DNA from: COMBO-56-21 sp041494275
GTDB taxonomy: Archaea; Thermoplasmatota; Thermoplasmata; UBA10834
DNA length: 9,892 nucleotides
Reading direction: 5' to 3'
Assembly: GCA_041494275.1 (NCBI GenBank)
Contig: JBGQAM010000063.1
Location: 1-9,892, forward strand
Made by a program: the position numbers and the translations under genes. This document shows positions 1 through 7,433 of the stretch, one piece after another (positions within the stretch are counted from its first letter, which is position 1; each line of letters opens with the position of its first letter). The notes under the pieces are model-generated. The model was not told the origin of the DNA. It was given only the letters and a program-made list of their open reading frames with translations, and searched no databases.

Positions 1-555
1 CGTGACGTTCATCTCCGCGACCCCTGCGTAGTGGAAAGTCCTCATGGTCATCTGTGTGCCTGGCTCACCTATGCTCTGAGCGGCAAGTATGCCCACGGAC
101 TCGTTCGGATCAACCGTATGTGACTGGAACCTCTCGATCGTGAGGTCGAGCATCTTATCGATCAGTTTGTCCGGAATCTCGACTCCCTCGAGCCTTGAGG
201 ATATCTCGCTAAGGACCGAGCGCGGGAGCTTTCGGTCCTTCTTCTCGAGCATCTTCATCATCTTGCTCTCAAGAGGAGTAATCTGAGGAGCCTTGCTCGG
301 CAGCTCCTTCTTGGAGAACACCGGCTTCTTGAGCGGCTTCTCCTTCTTCTTCCTCGGCATCCGGTCTTTGGCCTTGACCGCTACGAGGAGCTGCTTCAGC
401 TTCTTCTCTCCTAGCAGCTTCTCCAGGTCCCTCTTGACCTTGTCAGATGCTCTCGCAACCTTGGTGAATGTGTATCCTTTCTCGACGATCTTCTCGGCGG
501 TCTTCTCGTCGACGCCCTTGCGGATGAAGACATCCATCGCGTTCTTTGCTGTCAT
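1..555 (-). CDS. rpoA2: RNA polymerase subunit A'' (Rpo1C), 5' part, cut by the left edge
   Basis: This is the C-terminal half of the split largest subunit (beta'/Rpb1 equivalent), which carries the trigger loop and completes the active centre with A'. 185 codons are visible. Residues 151-185 contain the diagnostic GILAAQSIGEPGTQMT motif followed by RTFHYAGV, so the window ends inside the trigger-loop region. Residues 98-148 match the usual start of archaeal A''. Ahead of that lie about 90 extra residues. Residues 12-38 look like a helix-hairpin-helix unit (GVDEKTAEKIVEKGYTF, then ARASDKV), followed by a helix to about residue 60 and a strongly basic linker at 61-86 (PRKKKEKPLKKP). I chose ATG 555 because GGAGG at 570-566 lies 10 nt upstream. 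An in-frame ATG at 564 overlaps the rpoA1 stop as ATGA and would add three residues, but its SD spacing is only 1 nt. It is the last visible operon gene and continues off the left edge. Confidence 0.96.
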   Translation of the reverse strand, partial: MTAKNAMDVFIRKGVDEKTAEKIVEKGYTFTKVARASDKVKRDLEKLLGEKKLKQLLVAVKAKDRMPRKKKEKPLKKPVFSKKELPSKAPQITPLESKMMKMLEKKDRKLPRSVLSEISSRLEGVEIPDKLIDKMLDLTIERFQSHTVDPNESVGILAAQSIGEPGTQMTMRTFHYAGVAEMNVT

Positions 556-560
556 GGCGC

Positions 561-3353
561 TCATCCCTCCTCGGAGCCGCCGCCCTCGAATTCGGGCTCC
601 TCGGTCTCCGCCTCTGCGTCTTCGGATGGCGTCTCGAGCAGGTCCCTGTCCTGGATACCGTAGCTGAGCGCGCCCTTCTCACGGACCTTGGCGATCAGCT
701 CGCCTTGATCTCCTAGCACCGTCAGTATGACGTCGTCGATGTCGACCGCGTCGCCGCCAACGCTTCTAGTGGGGTCGATCCCGTCCTCACCGTAGCTGAG
801 CTGGATGATGGTGCCCGCGGTGTTCCTCACGGAGCCGTCCTGCATGACCTTGAGGTCCTCGAGCGCGTTGATGAGCCTCCTCTGCATGTATCCCGACCTG
901 GAAGTCCTGACCGCGGTATCGACCAGCCCCTCTCTGCCACCCATCGAGTGGAAGAAGTACTCTGCCGGGGTGAGGCCGCTCTTGTAGCAGTTCCTGACGA
1001 AGCCTCTCGCCTCAGAACCCAAGTCGCCCTTCTGGAAGTGCGGAAGCGTGCGGTTCCAGTAACCTCTGGACAGACGCTCCCCCCTGACTGCCTGTTGGCC
1101 TATGGCGCCTGCCATCTGAGATAAGTTGAGCATCGAGCCTCTTGCGCCTGACCTGGCCATTATGACCGCAGAGTTCTCGAGACCCAGGTGCCTGCCCGCA
1201 ATCTGGCCCGCTGTGTCCCTCGCCTTGCCAAGGACCTTCATGATCTCGACTTCGAGAGTCTCCTCAAGAGAGCGGCCGGGCATCTGCTCCAGCTCGCCCC
1301 GCCTGTACGCCTGGACATGCTCCTCGACCTTCATCTTCGCCTGCGTCATCGCATCGTCGATCTCGCGCTTCGCCTGGTCTGGTATGTCCTCATCGTCGAT
1401 ACCGGTCGTGAAACCCCGGACCATGATAGCGCCGATCGCGAGCTTCGTGGCCATGTCGATGAACTCCCTTGATTTGTCGGGACCGTAGTCCCTGGAGAGC
1501 TTGTCGAGTATCTTGCCCTTGAATGCTCCAATGGCTTTCTCGTCGATCGTGCCCATGTACAGCTTTCCATGCCTGATCACGACGAACCCGTCGTGCTCGC
1601 ACTTGTCCTTCTTGCAGTTCGTGCACTTTTGGCAGATCGAAGACTTGAAAGTCATGTGCAGGTCGGGCGGGAGGATCAGACTGAACAGCTGCTTGCCAGT
1701 CCAGTATTCTACGCCTCCCTGGGTCTTCGGCTTGGGAAGCTTGATGTCGCCGACCTTCTCGATTATCTTGAGCGTCTCCTCGCGCGTGAACCTGGAATCC
1801 ATGTGCGTCAGAAGGAACGAGCCCGTGATGTGGTCGTGTATGCCGCCAATCACTGGCGCTCCCATCCTCGGGGACAGGATGTGCTCCTGGACCCTCATCA
1901 GAACCTTCGCCTCTGCCCTGGCCTCCTCGCTCTGGAGGACGTGCAGGTTCATCTCGTCGCCGTCGAAGTCTGCGTTGTACGGTGGACAGACGCACAGGTT
2001 GAACCTGAAGGTCTTGTATGGCATGACCCTGACCTCGTGCGCCATGATGGACATCCTGTGCAGCGAAGGCTGCCTGTTGAACAGCACTATGTCGTGGTCC
2101 ATCAGATGCCTCTCGACGACGTAGCCTGCCTCGATGGTCTCAGCGACCGTCTCGGCGTTCTTGTCGGTGACCTTGATCCTGCGGCCGTCAGAGCGGATGA
2201 CGTAGTTCACGCCAGGCTTGTAGTCCGGACCGGCAGGGATCGGACCCCTCTTACACATCTCCTTCGCCTTCTCGAGGTTGCGCTCAGTGACGTGGATGGG
2301 CACTGTGAGCTCCCGAGCGGCCTCGACTGGCACGCCGACCTCGTTGATGGAAAGCATCGGGTCCGGAGAGATGACCGTCCTAGCGGAGAAATTCACACGC
2401 TTGCCGGACAGGTTTGACCTGAAACGACCTTCCTTGCCCTTCAGTCTTTGGACCAGCGTCTTGAGCGGCCTGCCAGACCTGTGCCTCGCAGGCGGAATGC
2501 CAGACGTCTGGTTGTCGAAGTATGTGGTGACGTGGTACTGCAGCAGCTCCCAGAGGTCCTCCACGATAAGCTGCGGGGCTCCAGCGTCCCTGTTCTCTCG
2601 CAACCTCTGGTTGATCCTCAGGACATCGACGAGCTTGTGCGTGACGTCGTCCTCGGACCTGTCACCCGAATCAAGCGTGATCGAAGGCCTCACCGTGACC
2701 GGAGGTACTGGAAGCGCAGTGAGCACCATCCATTCCGGCCTCGATACGGTCGGGTCTATGCCGAGAGAACTGAGGTCCTCGTCCGGGACCCTCTCGAGCC
2801 TCTCCCTGACCTCCTTCGGAGTGAGCTTGTGCCCTTCCTCCCTGAACGTCGTTGGCTTGTCGAGCGTGATCTTCAGCTGGACAGTGCCGCAGTGCGGGCA
2901 AGTCGTCCTCGAAGCAGCGTCCCTGGCCGTCTCCTTTGAGACCGCGCCGGTGTCGAGCTCGCCTGCGCCCAGCTCCTCCATGCGGTCCCTCTGCTTCCTG
3001 TACTCCTCGGCCTGCTCGCGGGTGAGCAACAGTCTGCCGCAGGACCTGCAAGTGGACTGAAGCAGCTTCTTGATCTCCTTCACGTAGCCCACGTGTATGA
3101 CAGGCATCGCGAGGTCGATGTGGCCGAAGTGGCCCGGGCATTCGTCTACCTTCTTGCCGCAGGTCTTGCACCTGAGTCCAGGCTCAATCACTCCCAGGTG
3201 CGGATCCATCAGGCCCATGTCGATTGGGAAGCCGTCATCGTCATACGTGTCGGCGGTGATGATCTTCGTCGCGCTCATCTTCCGGATCTCATCAGGCGAC
3301 AGGTGCGCGAACTTGATTGACGAGATGCGCTTGGTCACGCCGGTGACGTTCAT
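561..3353 (-). CDS. rpoA1: RNA polymerase subunit A' (Rpo1N)
   Basis: This is the N-terminal part of the largest RNA polymerase subunit, supplying the clamp, the Mg-binding catalytic loop and the bridge helix. The product is 930 aa, somewhat longer than the roughly 870-900 aa usual for the family. In order: clamp zinc site C62/C65/C72 with CPGHFGH (72-78); second zinc site C102/C105 and C152/C155; rudder/switch region GKRVNFSARTVISPDP (317-332); catalytic NADFDGDEM (460-468) with the three Mg-binding aspartates D462, D464 and D466; F-loop region SGARGS (735-740); bridge helix about 806-826 (GREGLVDTA to SGYMQRRL). Two features are not in the core family: a cysteine cluster C574-x2-C577-x2-C580-x4-C585, and an acidic tail (about 904-930, rich in E and D). 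ATG 3353 overlaps the rpoB stop (ATGA, 3353-3350) and has GGAGG 7 nt upstream. The reading frame is open 41 codons further into rpoB, but that stretch is not A'-like. Confidence 0.98.
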   Translation of the reverse strand: MNVTGVTKRISSIKFAHLSPDEIRKMSATKIITADTYDDDGFPIDMGLMDPHLGVIEPGLRCKTCGKKVDECPGHFGHIDLAMPVIHVGYVKEIKKLLQSTCRSCGRLLLTREQAEEYRKQRDRMEELGAGELDTGAVSKETARDAASRTTCPHCGTVQLKITLDKPTTFREEGHKLTPKEVRERLERVPDEDLSSLGIDPTVSRPEWMVLTALPVPPVTVRPSITLDSGDRSEDDVTHKLVDVLRINQRLRENRDAGAPQLIVEDLWELLQYHVTTYFDNQTSGIPPARHRSGRPLKTLVQRLKGKEGRFRSNLSGKRVNFSARTVISPDPMLSINEVGVPVEAARELTVPIHVTERNLEKAKEMCKRGPIPAGPDYKPGVNYVIRSDGRRIKVTDKNAETVAETIEAGYVVERHLMDHDIVLFNRQPSLHRMSIMAHEVRVMPYKTFRFNLCVCPPYNADFDGDEMNLHVLQSEEARAEAKVLMRVQEHILSPRMGAPVIGGIHDHITGSFLLTHMDSRFTREETLKIIEKVGDIKLPKPKTQGGVEYWTGKQLFSLILPPDLHMTFKSSICQKCTNCKKDKCEHDGFVVIRHGKLYMGTIDEKAIGAFKGKILDKLSRDYGPDKSREFIDMATKLAIGAIMVRGFTTGIDDEDIPDQAKREIDDAMTQAKMKVEEHVQAYRRGELEQMPGRSLEETLEVEIMKVLGKARDTAGQIAGRHLGLENSAVIMARSGARGSMLNLSQMAGAIGQQAVRGERLSRGYWNRTLPHFQKGDLGSEARGFVRNCYKSGLTPAEYFFHSMGGREGLVDTAVRTSRSGYMQRRLINALEDLKVMQDGSVRNTAGTIIQLSYGEDGIDPTRSVGGDAVDIDDVILTVLGDQGELIAKVREKGALSYGIQDRDLLETPSEDAEAETEEPEFEGGGSEEG
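566..570 (-). promoter_or_regulatory. Shine-Dalgarno GGAGG for rpoA2
   Basis: GGAGG read on the minus strand inside the last codons of rpoA1. It is 10 nt from ATG 555 and 1 nt from the alternative ATG 564. The spacing favours 555, although the ATGA overlap at 564 is also a common arrangement. Confidence 0.6.
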
Positions 3354-6300
3354 TTCAAATCCTCCAGTTGCAGGCGCATGGCGACTCCAAGCGAGAGCAG
3401 TTCGTCGAGCAGGAGCTTGAAAGCATAGGATGTCTGCACCTGGTAGATTTTCGAGTTGTTCCCGCAGACCGGGCACCTCAGCGTCCCCCGCCTGTCGAGT
3501 ATGGCGATATGGCCGCAGCTCGGGTTGCCACAGACGTACTGGAGCGTCCCGTCAGACTCGTCCAGCAGCCTGTCCTTGATTACCATCGCAGCACCGTGGC
3601 CGATCAGACAGTCCCTCTCCATCTCTCCGAACCTCAGGCCGCCCTGTCTGGACCTGCCTTCTGTCGGCTGTCTGGTGAGTATCTGCACAGGGCCTCTGCT
3701 TCTCACATGCAGCTTGCCGGAAACCATGTGGTGCAGCTTCTGGTAGTAGATGACGCCGATGAATATCTCGGCCTCGATTTTCCTGCCAGTCGTGCCGTCG
3801 TACATGACCTCCTTGCCATTGTGCTTGAAGCCGTTCTTGACCAGCGAGTCCCTGATGGCCTCTTCTCTCTCGCCGCTGAACGGAGTGCCGTCGATGTATC
3901 TGCCCTCCATGGAGCCGACCTTGCCGCCGATCATCTCTAGAACGTGTGCGACGGTCATCCGAGACGGCACCGCGTGCGGGTTGATCAGAAGATCAGGGAC
4001 CAAGCCGTCCTCTGTGAACGGCATGTCTTCCTGCGGTACCAAAAGTCCGATGACTCCCTTCTGGCCGTGCCTGGATGCGAACTTATCCCCGAGCTCAGGG
4101 ATCCTCTCGTCTCTGACCTTGACCTTCACTAGCCTTGAGCCGTTCTCCGACTCCGTGAGCATCACGTTGTCGACCCAGCCGCTCTCGCCGGACCTGACCG
4201 TGACAGAAGTCTCTCTCCTCTTCTGAGGCGTGAGGAAGTCTGCCTCCTCCTCCAAGAACCTCGGAGGTGAAGTCTTGCCGATGAGCACATCCCCGCCGTT
4301 GACTCCAGTCTCTGGGCTGATGAGTCCATCCTCGCCCAGGTTGCTGTACGAGAGATCAGCGCGAGCCCCTCGGACATCAGGGCTCGGGATCTCAAAGTGG
4401 TCCTCCTGACCTCCTGGATACCTGCGCTCTTCTGCCCTGTATGTCCTCATGAACGTGGACCTGCCAAGGCCCCGGTCGACGGAAGACCTGTTCATGATGA
4501 CAGCATCTTCCATGTTGTACCCGCCGTAGGACAGGATCGCGACGACGAAGTTCTGCCCTGCCGGTCTCTGGTTGAAGTAGACGAAGTCCATGGCCTTGGT
4601 CGTGACCAGTGGTTTCTCAGGATAGTGCAACAGGTGGCTTCTCGTGTCGGGCCTGACCCTGTAGTTGGATGAGCTCAATCCGAGCGACTGCTTCGCCATG
4701 CCCGAACCCATGGTGACCCTCGGGCTGGAGTTGTGCTCTGGATACGGGACTAGGCCCGAGCATACGCCGAGGATGACCATCGGGTCAATCTCGAGGTGCG
4801 TGTGCTGGTCGTTCAACAGGGACTCGACATGCATCACGCCTCCGCAAGCCTTGCACTCGAGCGTGACCTTGCCCTCGTCTCCCGGGTTCTTCCACTCGAC
4901 GTCGATTTCGGAGAGGAACTTCCCGCAGTGCTCGCACTTCTGAGGTGTTTTGAATGAGAAGACAGCGATGTACGCGTCCTCTTCCTCTTCAGCGTCGATC
5001 CATTCGACGACACCCTCGTGGATGATGTCGGTCCACCTGATCTTGGCTGCACGCATTTCATCGACATGCTTGTGCGTGAGCAGTGTCCTGCCGTGGCGAA
5101 CGACGAGCAGAGGCCTCCTCAGCCTGCCCTCGTCGCAGTTGATTATGATCTCGTTCATGTTGTCGTCGAAGCGGATGTTCACTTCTGGCGACATCAGGCC
5201 GGAGCGTCTCCTCTGGCGGATCTCCTCTACGAGCTCCTTGGGCTTCTCGTGAAGGCCGATGAGGTCGCCGTTCACGTAGACCCTCGTCTCCGTCGTCTGC
5301 TGCTCCCCGACCTCCTTGACTCCGAGGTCCTTGAGCAGCCAGATGACCTCCTTCTCGTCAGTCCCTTCGGATACATCGATGATGAGTGCGCAGTTCTTGA
5401 CCAGACCGCAGTTCTGACCTTCAGGGGTCTCGTTCGGGCACAGCCTGCCCCATTGCGTCGGGTGCAGATCTCTTGCCTCGAAGTGCGGCTGGCTTCTGGT
5501 CAGCGGGGATGTGACGCGTCTCAAGTGTGACAGAGCGCTCATGTTCGAGGTCCTGTCCAGCAGCTGCGAAACACCTGCCCTGCCTCCGACCCAGTTGCCC
5601 GTCGCGAATGCGTGCAGCAGCCTGTGAGTGAGCAGGTCGGGCCTGATCGCTGAGGATATCTTGAGGCCTTTCTTGCGCGTGTAGCCCCTCTCCAGCTGGT
5701 ATTTCAGGTCCTTGATTAGGTTCGTGAATGCGACCCTGAACAGGTCCTCCATCAGGTCGCCCGCGAGCTTCAGCCTCTTGTTCGCGTAGTGGTCCTTATC
5801 GTCTTCCTTCCTGTGCCCGAGCTCAAGCTCGAGGATAGTCCTCGCGACTCTGCCCAGGAATATGGCCTTCTTCAGCCTGACATCGGAAATGTCGCCCAGG
5901 TGCGGCAGCAGCGAGCGGTCGATGATACTCTCGACCTTCTTCGCCCTGTACTCCTTGGCCTGGCCAGTAGCGAACTTTCGCTCCAGGAAGAGTATCGCGT
6001 CTTCAGTCGTGTAGATCCCGTTCGGGGGGTACAGCTTCTTGTTCTGGCACTCCTCGATGTTGGCGTAGACGATGTTCGCCATCTGCGGGTCAGAGACGAT
6101 GGCCTTGAAAATCTGTTCATCGCTCTCCATCCCGAGCGCTTTCATGAGAACGATAAGCGGTATTTGTCCGGAGGCTGCTGGCACTGAAACGACAAGCATG
6201 CCATCCTTCTTCTTCTCCATAAGCGTGAGCGCGCGGTATCCTTCCCTCTGAGAGAAGACCTTCGCGACATGCAGACTGGTGCCATACCGCTCGTTCAGCT

Positions 6301-6940
6301 CGACCATGACCCTGTTCGGCGCGAGGTCCTCGAGTGATATGAGCGCCCTCTCGGTGCCTCCTATGATGAAGTATCCGCCTGGGTCGCACAGGTCCTCGCC
6401 CTGGTCGACGAGGAACTTCGTGAGTTCTTCCTCGGTCGGCTCGCGGTCCATCTCGATGTTGTCCTTGTGCAGGTTGCACTTCTTGGACTTGATCATCACT
6501 GGAAGGTCGCCTATGTGCACCTTCTCGGGCTCTCTCTCGATGCCGTCCTCGAACAATGTAAATTCGAGATAGATGGGAGCAGAGTAGTTCAGATTCCTCA
6601 ATCGGGCTTCCATCGGATAGAGGTCGTGCGTGGCGCCGTTGGCCTCCTTGATCACGGGTCTGCCGACGGTGATCGTTGGCCTGGCGTTGCCGTCGATCTG
6701 GCCTGTTTTCTCGTCCCTCTTGCGGCCTATGTGGATCTCGATGACCTTGCCCTCAGTCCTGTCTGGATCGAGCCTGATGACGCCCCTGTCGGTCTCATCG
6801 GGCGAAGAGCGGACATTGTCGACAATCTTCTGCATCCTGCTGTTCGGGTGGTCTATGGTCGGCAGGAAGTCATTGTAGGATGCAATGTGATGGTTCACAA
6901 CGCTCCTTTCTCTGAAATAGGTTTCAACCAATTCTCTCAA
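3350..6940 (-). CDS. rpoB: RNA polymerase subunit B (Rpo2), single unsplit chain
   Basis: Second-largest subunit (beta/Rpb2 equivalent) of the archaeal RNA polymerase, 1196 aa and unsplit. The N-terminus has the family signature HHIASYNDF (17-25). Protrusion, lobe and fork regions follow, with LSHLRRVTSPL (470-480) and RDLHPTQWGRLCPNETPEGQNCGL (490-513). The catalytic C-terminal half has HTHLEIDP (713-720), YPEHNSSPR (733-741), GYNMEDAV (807-814), ELGDKFASRHGQKG (949-962) and RFGEMERD (1103-1110). A C-terminal zinc site is formed by C1137, C1142, C1156 and C1159. Between AEEEEDAYIAV and HTHLEIDP, at about 660-710, there is an insert with CxxC pairs C669/C672 and C696/C699. The start is TTG at 6940, two residues before REL-VETYF; no ATG occurs before residue 36, which would remove conserved sequence. 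A second in-frame TTG at 6931 is a weaker alternative. The gene starts 4 nt after the rpoH stop and overlaps rpoA1 by 4 nt. Confidence 0.98.
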   Translation of the reverse strand: MRELVETYFRERSVVNHHIASYNDFLPTIDHPNSRMQKIVDNVRSSPDETDRGVIRLDPDRTEGKVIEIHIGRKRDEKTGQIDGNARPTITVGRPVIKEANGATHDLYPMEARLRNLNYSAPIYLEFTLFEDGIEREPEKVHIGDLPVMIKSKKCNLHKDNIEMDREPTEEELTKFLVDQGEDLCDPGGYFIIGGTERALISLEDLAPNRVMVELNERYGTSLHVAKVFSQREGYRALTLMEKKKDGMLVVSVPAASGQIPLIVLMKALGMESDEQIFKAIVSDPQMANIVYANIEECQNKKLYPPNGIYTTEDAILFLERKFATGQAKEYRAKKVESIIDRSLLPHLGDISDVRLKKAIFLGRVARTILELELGHRKEDDKDHYANKRLKLAGDLMEDLFRVAFTNLIKDLKYQLERGYTRKKGLKISSAIRPDLLTHRLLHAFATGNWVGGRAGVSQLLDRTSNMSALSHLRRVTSPLTRSQPHFEARDLHPTQWGRLCPNETPEGQNCGLVKNCALIIDVSEGTDEKEVIWLLKDLGVKEVGEQQTTETRVYVNGDLIGLHEKPKELVEEIRQRRRSGLMSPEVNIRFDDNMNEIIINCDEGRLRRPLLVVRHGRTLLTHKHVDEMRAAKIRWTDIIHEGVVEWIDAEEEEDAYIAVFSFKTPQKCEHCGKFLSEIDVEWKNPGDEGKVTLECKACGGVMHVESLLNDQHTHLEIDPMVILGVCSGLVPYPEHNSSPRVTMGSGMAKQSLGLSSSNYRVRPDTRSHLLHYPEKPLVTTKAMDFVYFNQRPAGQNFVVAILSYGGYNMEDAVIMNRSSVDRGLGRSTFMRTYRAEERRYPGGQEDHFEIPSPDVRGARADLSYSNLGEDGLISPETGVNGGDVLIGKTSPPRFLEEEADFLTPQKRRETSVTVRSGESGWVDNVMLTESENGSRLVKVKVRDERIPELGDKFASRHGQKGVIGLLVPQEDMPFTEDGLVPDLLINPHAVPSRMTVAHVLEMIGGKVGSMEGRYIDGTPFSGEREEAIRDSLVKNGFKHNGKEVMYDGTTGRKIEAEIFIGVIYYQKLHHMVSGKLHVRSRGPVQILTRQPTEGRSRQGGLRFGEMERDCLIGHGAAMVIKDRLLDESDGTLQYVCGNPSCGHIAILDRRGTLRCPVCGNNSKIYQVQTSYAFKLLLDELLSLGVAMRLQLEDLK
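3361..3365 (-). promoter_or_regulatory. Shine-Dalgarno GGAGG fixing the rpoA1 start
   Basis: GGAGG on the minus strand inside the last codons of rpoB, 7 nt before ATG 3353. It fixes the rpoA1 start at the ATGA overlap rather than at the upstream in-frame codon at 3476, and suggests translational coupling of B and A'. Confidence 0.85.
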
Positions 6941-6944
6941 GGGC

Positions 6945-7202
6945 CTACCCCCTTATCACCAAACGATACGCAACGGACACACCGCTGGTCGCGCTGCGCC
7001 GGACAATCTTTACTACCATTCCCTCTTCAACTGGACCCGATATAGCGTCTAGCGCGCGTATGCATGGGTCCGCTAGTCTCATCTTCGGAAGCTGATCCTT
7101 CGTGAGCTTCAACTCCTTCAGGATCTTCTCGGCCTCCTTCTCCGACAGGAGATGATGCTCGGGAACGAGCTCATGCTCCAGGACGTTAAATTCTTCGGCC
7201 AT
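6945..7202 (-). CDS. rpoH: RNA polymerase subunit H (Rpo5)
   Basis: Small RNA polymerase subunit equal to the C-terminal assembly domain of eukaryotic Rpb5, at the jaw of the enzyme. It is 85 aa, the usual archaeal size. Recognisable family sequence includes LVPEHHLLSEKEAEKIL (12-28), LPKMRLADPCIRAL (38-51) and the C-terminal GMVVKIVRRS...YRLVIRG. ATG 7202 has a strong SD, GGGGTGA at 7215-7209, with 6-nt spacing. It is the first protein gene of the H-B-A'-A'' operon, 4 nt ahead of rpoB. The 84 nt between it and the tRNA-Lys gene show no convincing TATA box, so its transcript may start upstream of the tRNA. Confidence 0.97.
   Translation of the reverse strand: MAEEFNVLEHELVPEHHLLSEKEAEKILKELKLTKDQLPKMRLADPCIRALDAISGPVEEGMVVKIVRRSATSGVSVAYRLVIRG
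6948..6953 (-). promoter_or_regulatory. SD-like AGGGGG before the rpoB TTG start
   Basis: A purine run at the end of rpoH, 7 nt before TTG 6940. It supports TTG 6940 as the rpoB start, since there is no ATG near the conserved N-terminus. It is a looser match than the GGAGG sites in front of rpoA1 and rpoA2. Confidence 0.6.
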
Positions 7203-7303
7203 CTGGATTCACCCCGCAAGCCCAGGGTCGGCTCTCGAAAGTCGTTTCATCCGCACCATCTTCCCAGTGTCTATCTGGAATACGCCTGGCGGGCCCGCGG
7301 GGA

Positions 7304-7333
7304 TTTCCGAGACTAGTCGGTTAGGCATAGTCA
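7304..7333 (-). other. tRNA-Lys intron 2, T loop (59/60), 30 nt, near-canonical BHB
   Basis: The outer helix is the T stem. The central 4-bp helix pairs exon TTCG (7339-7336) with intron CGGA (7309-7306), one pair being T-G. Both 3-nt bulges read AAT (7335-7333 and 7305-7303), cut identically as AA^T. An inner 5-bp helix pairs GACTA (7332-7328) with TAGTC (7315-7311), closing a 12-nt loop. T7310 is left over or extends the central helix to A7335. Excision restores a 7-nt T loop and the CCCC strand of the T stem. Confidence 0.88.
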
Positions 7334-7371
7334 TTCGAACCCCGGGCCACCTGCTTAAAAGGCAGATGCTC

Positions 7372-7411
7372 TTTCTAGGGAGTCTAATACACAAGAAATG
7401 CATGAGATTCC
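7372..7411 (-). other. tRNA-Lys intron 1, D arm, 40 nt
   Basis: Inserted between D-loop position 21 (A7412) and D-stem position 22 (G7371); the junction is ambiguous by one G. A relaxed BHB fold can be drawn. Exon CTAGG (7418-7414) pairs with intron CCTAG (7379-7375). The 5' bulge is TAG (7413-7411), cut as TA^G. An inner helix pairs GAATCT (7410-7405) with AGACTC (7385-7380), with one A-C mismatch. The 3' side has AAA before the GAGC stem strand. The two sides of the outer junction are uneven (AG against AAA), so this is not a canonical BHB. Confidence 0.8.
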
Positions 7412-7433
7412 TACCTAGCTGAGCTACGGGCCC

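Larger units (their letters stand above)
7287..7433 (-). tRNA. tRNA-Lys(TTT), interrupted by two introns, CCA encoded
   Basis: Read on the minus strand, removing 40 nt and 30 nt leaves a perfect 77-nt cloverleaf. Acceptor: GGGCCCG (7433-7427) pairs with CGGGCCC (7297-7291), 7 bp. D stem: GCTC (7424-7421) pairs with GAGC (7371-7368), with D loop AGCTAGGTA. Anticodon stem: TCTGC (7366-7362) pairs with GCAGG (7354-7350), with one T-G pair. The anticodon loop is CTTTTAA (7361-7355), anticodon TTT at 7359-7357. Variable loop: TGGCC. T stem: CGGGG (7344-7340) pairs with CCCCG (7302-7298), with T loop TTCGAA + T. Discriminator is G7290 and CCA is at 7289-7287. Intron 1 lies in the D arm after position 21; intron 2 lies in the T loop between 59 and 60. 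It is transcribed towards rpoH. The exon pairing leaves little room for another reading, but splicing itself is inferred. Confidence 0.93.

Noticed and set aside
1569..2417. 282-codon plus-strand frame opposite rpoA1, and similar long antisense frames across 1-6900
   Set aside because: They lie exactly opposite well-conserved RNA polymerase genes and show no domain; GC-rich codon use keeps antisense frames open.
3354..3476. 41-codon upstream extension of rpoA1 inside rpoB
   Set aside because: The extra residues do not resemble A'; the ATGA overlap and GGAGG site fix the start at 3353.
7350..7361. CTTTTAAG as a TATA-like site for rpoH
   Set aside because: It is the anticodon loop of tRNA-Lys, and its sequence is fixed by that role.
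7209..7403. 64-codon minus-strand open frame ending at the rpoH SD
   Set aside because: It lies mostly within the tRNA-Lys gene and its introns, has no recognisable family, and its reading frame is explained by the GC-rich RNA gene.
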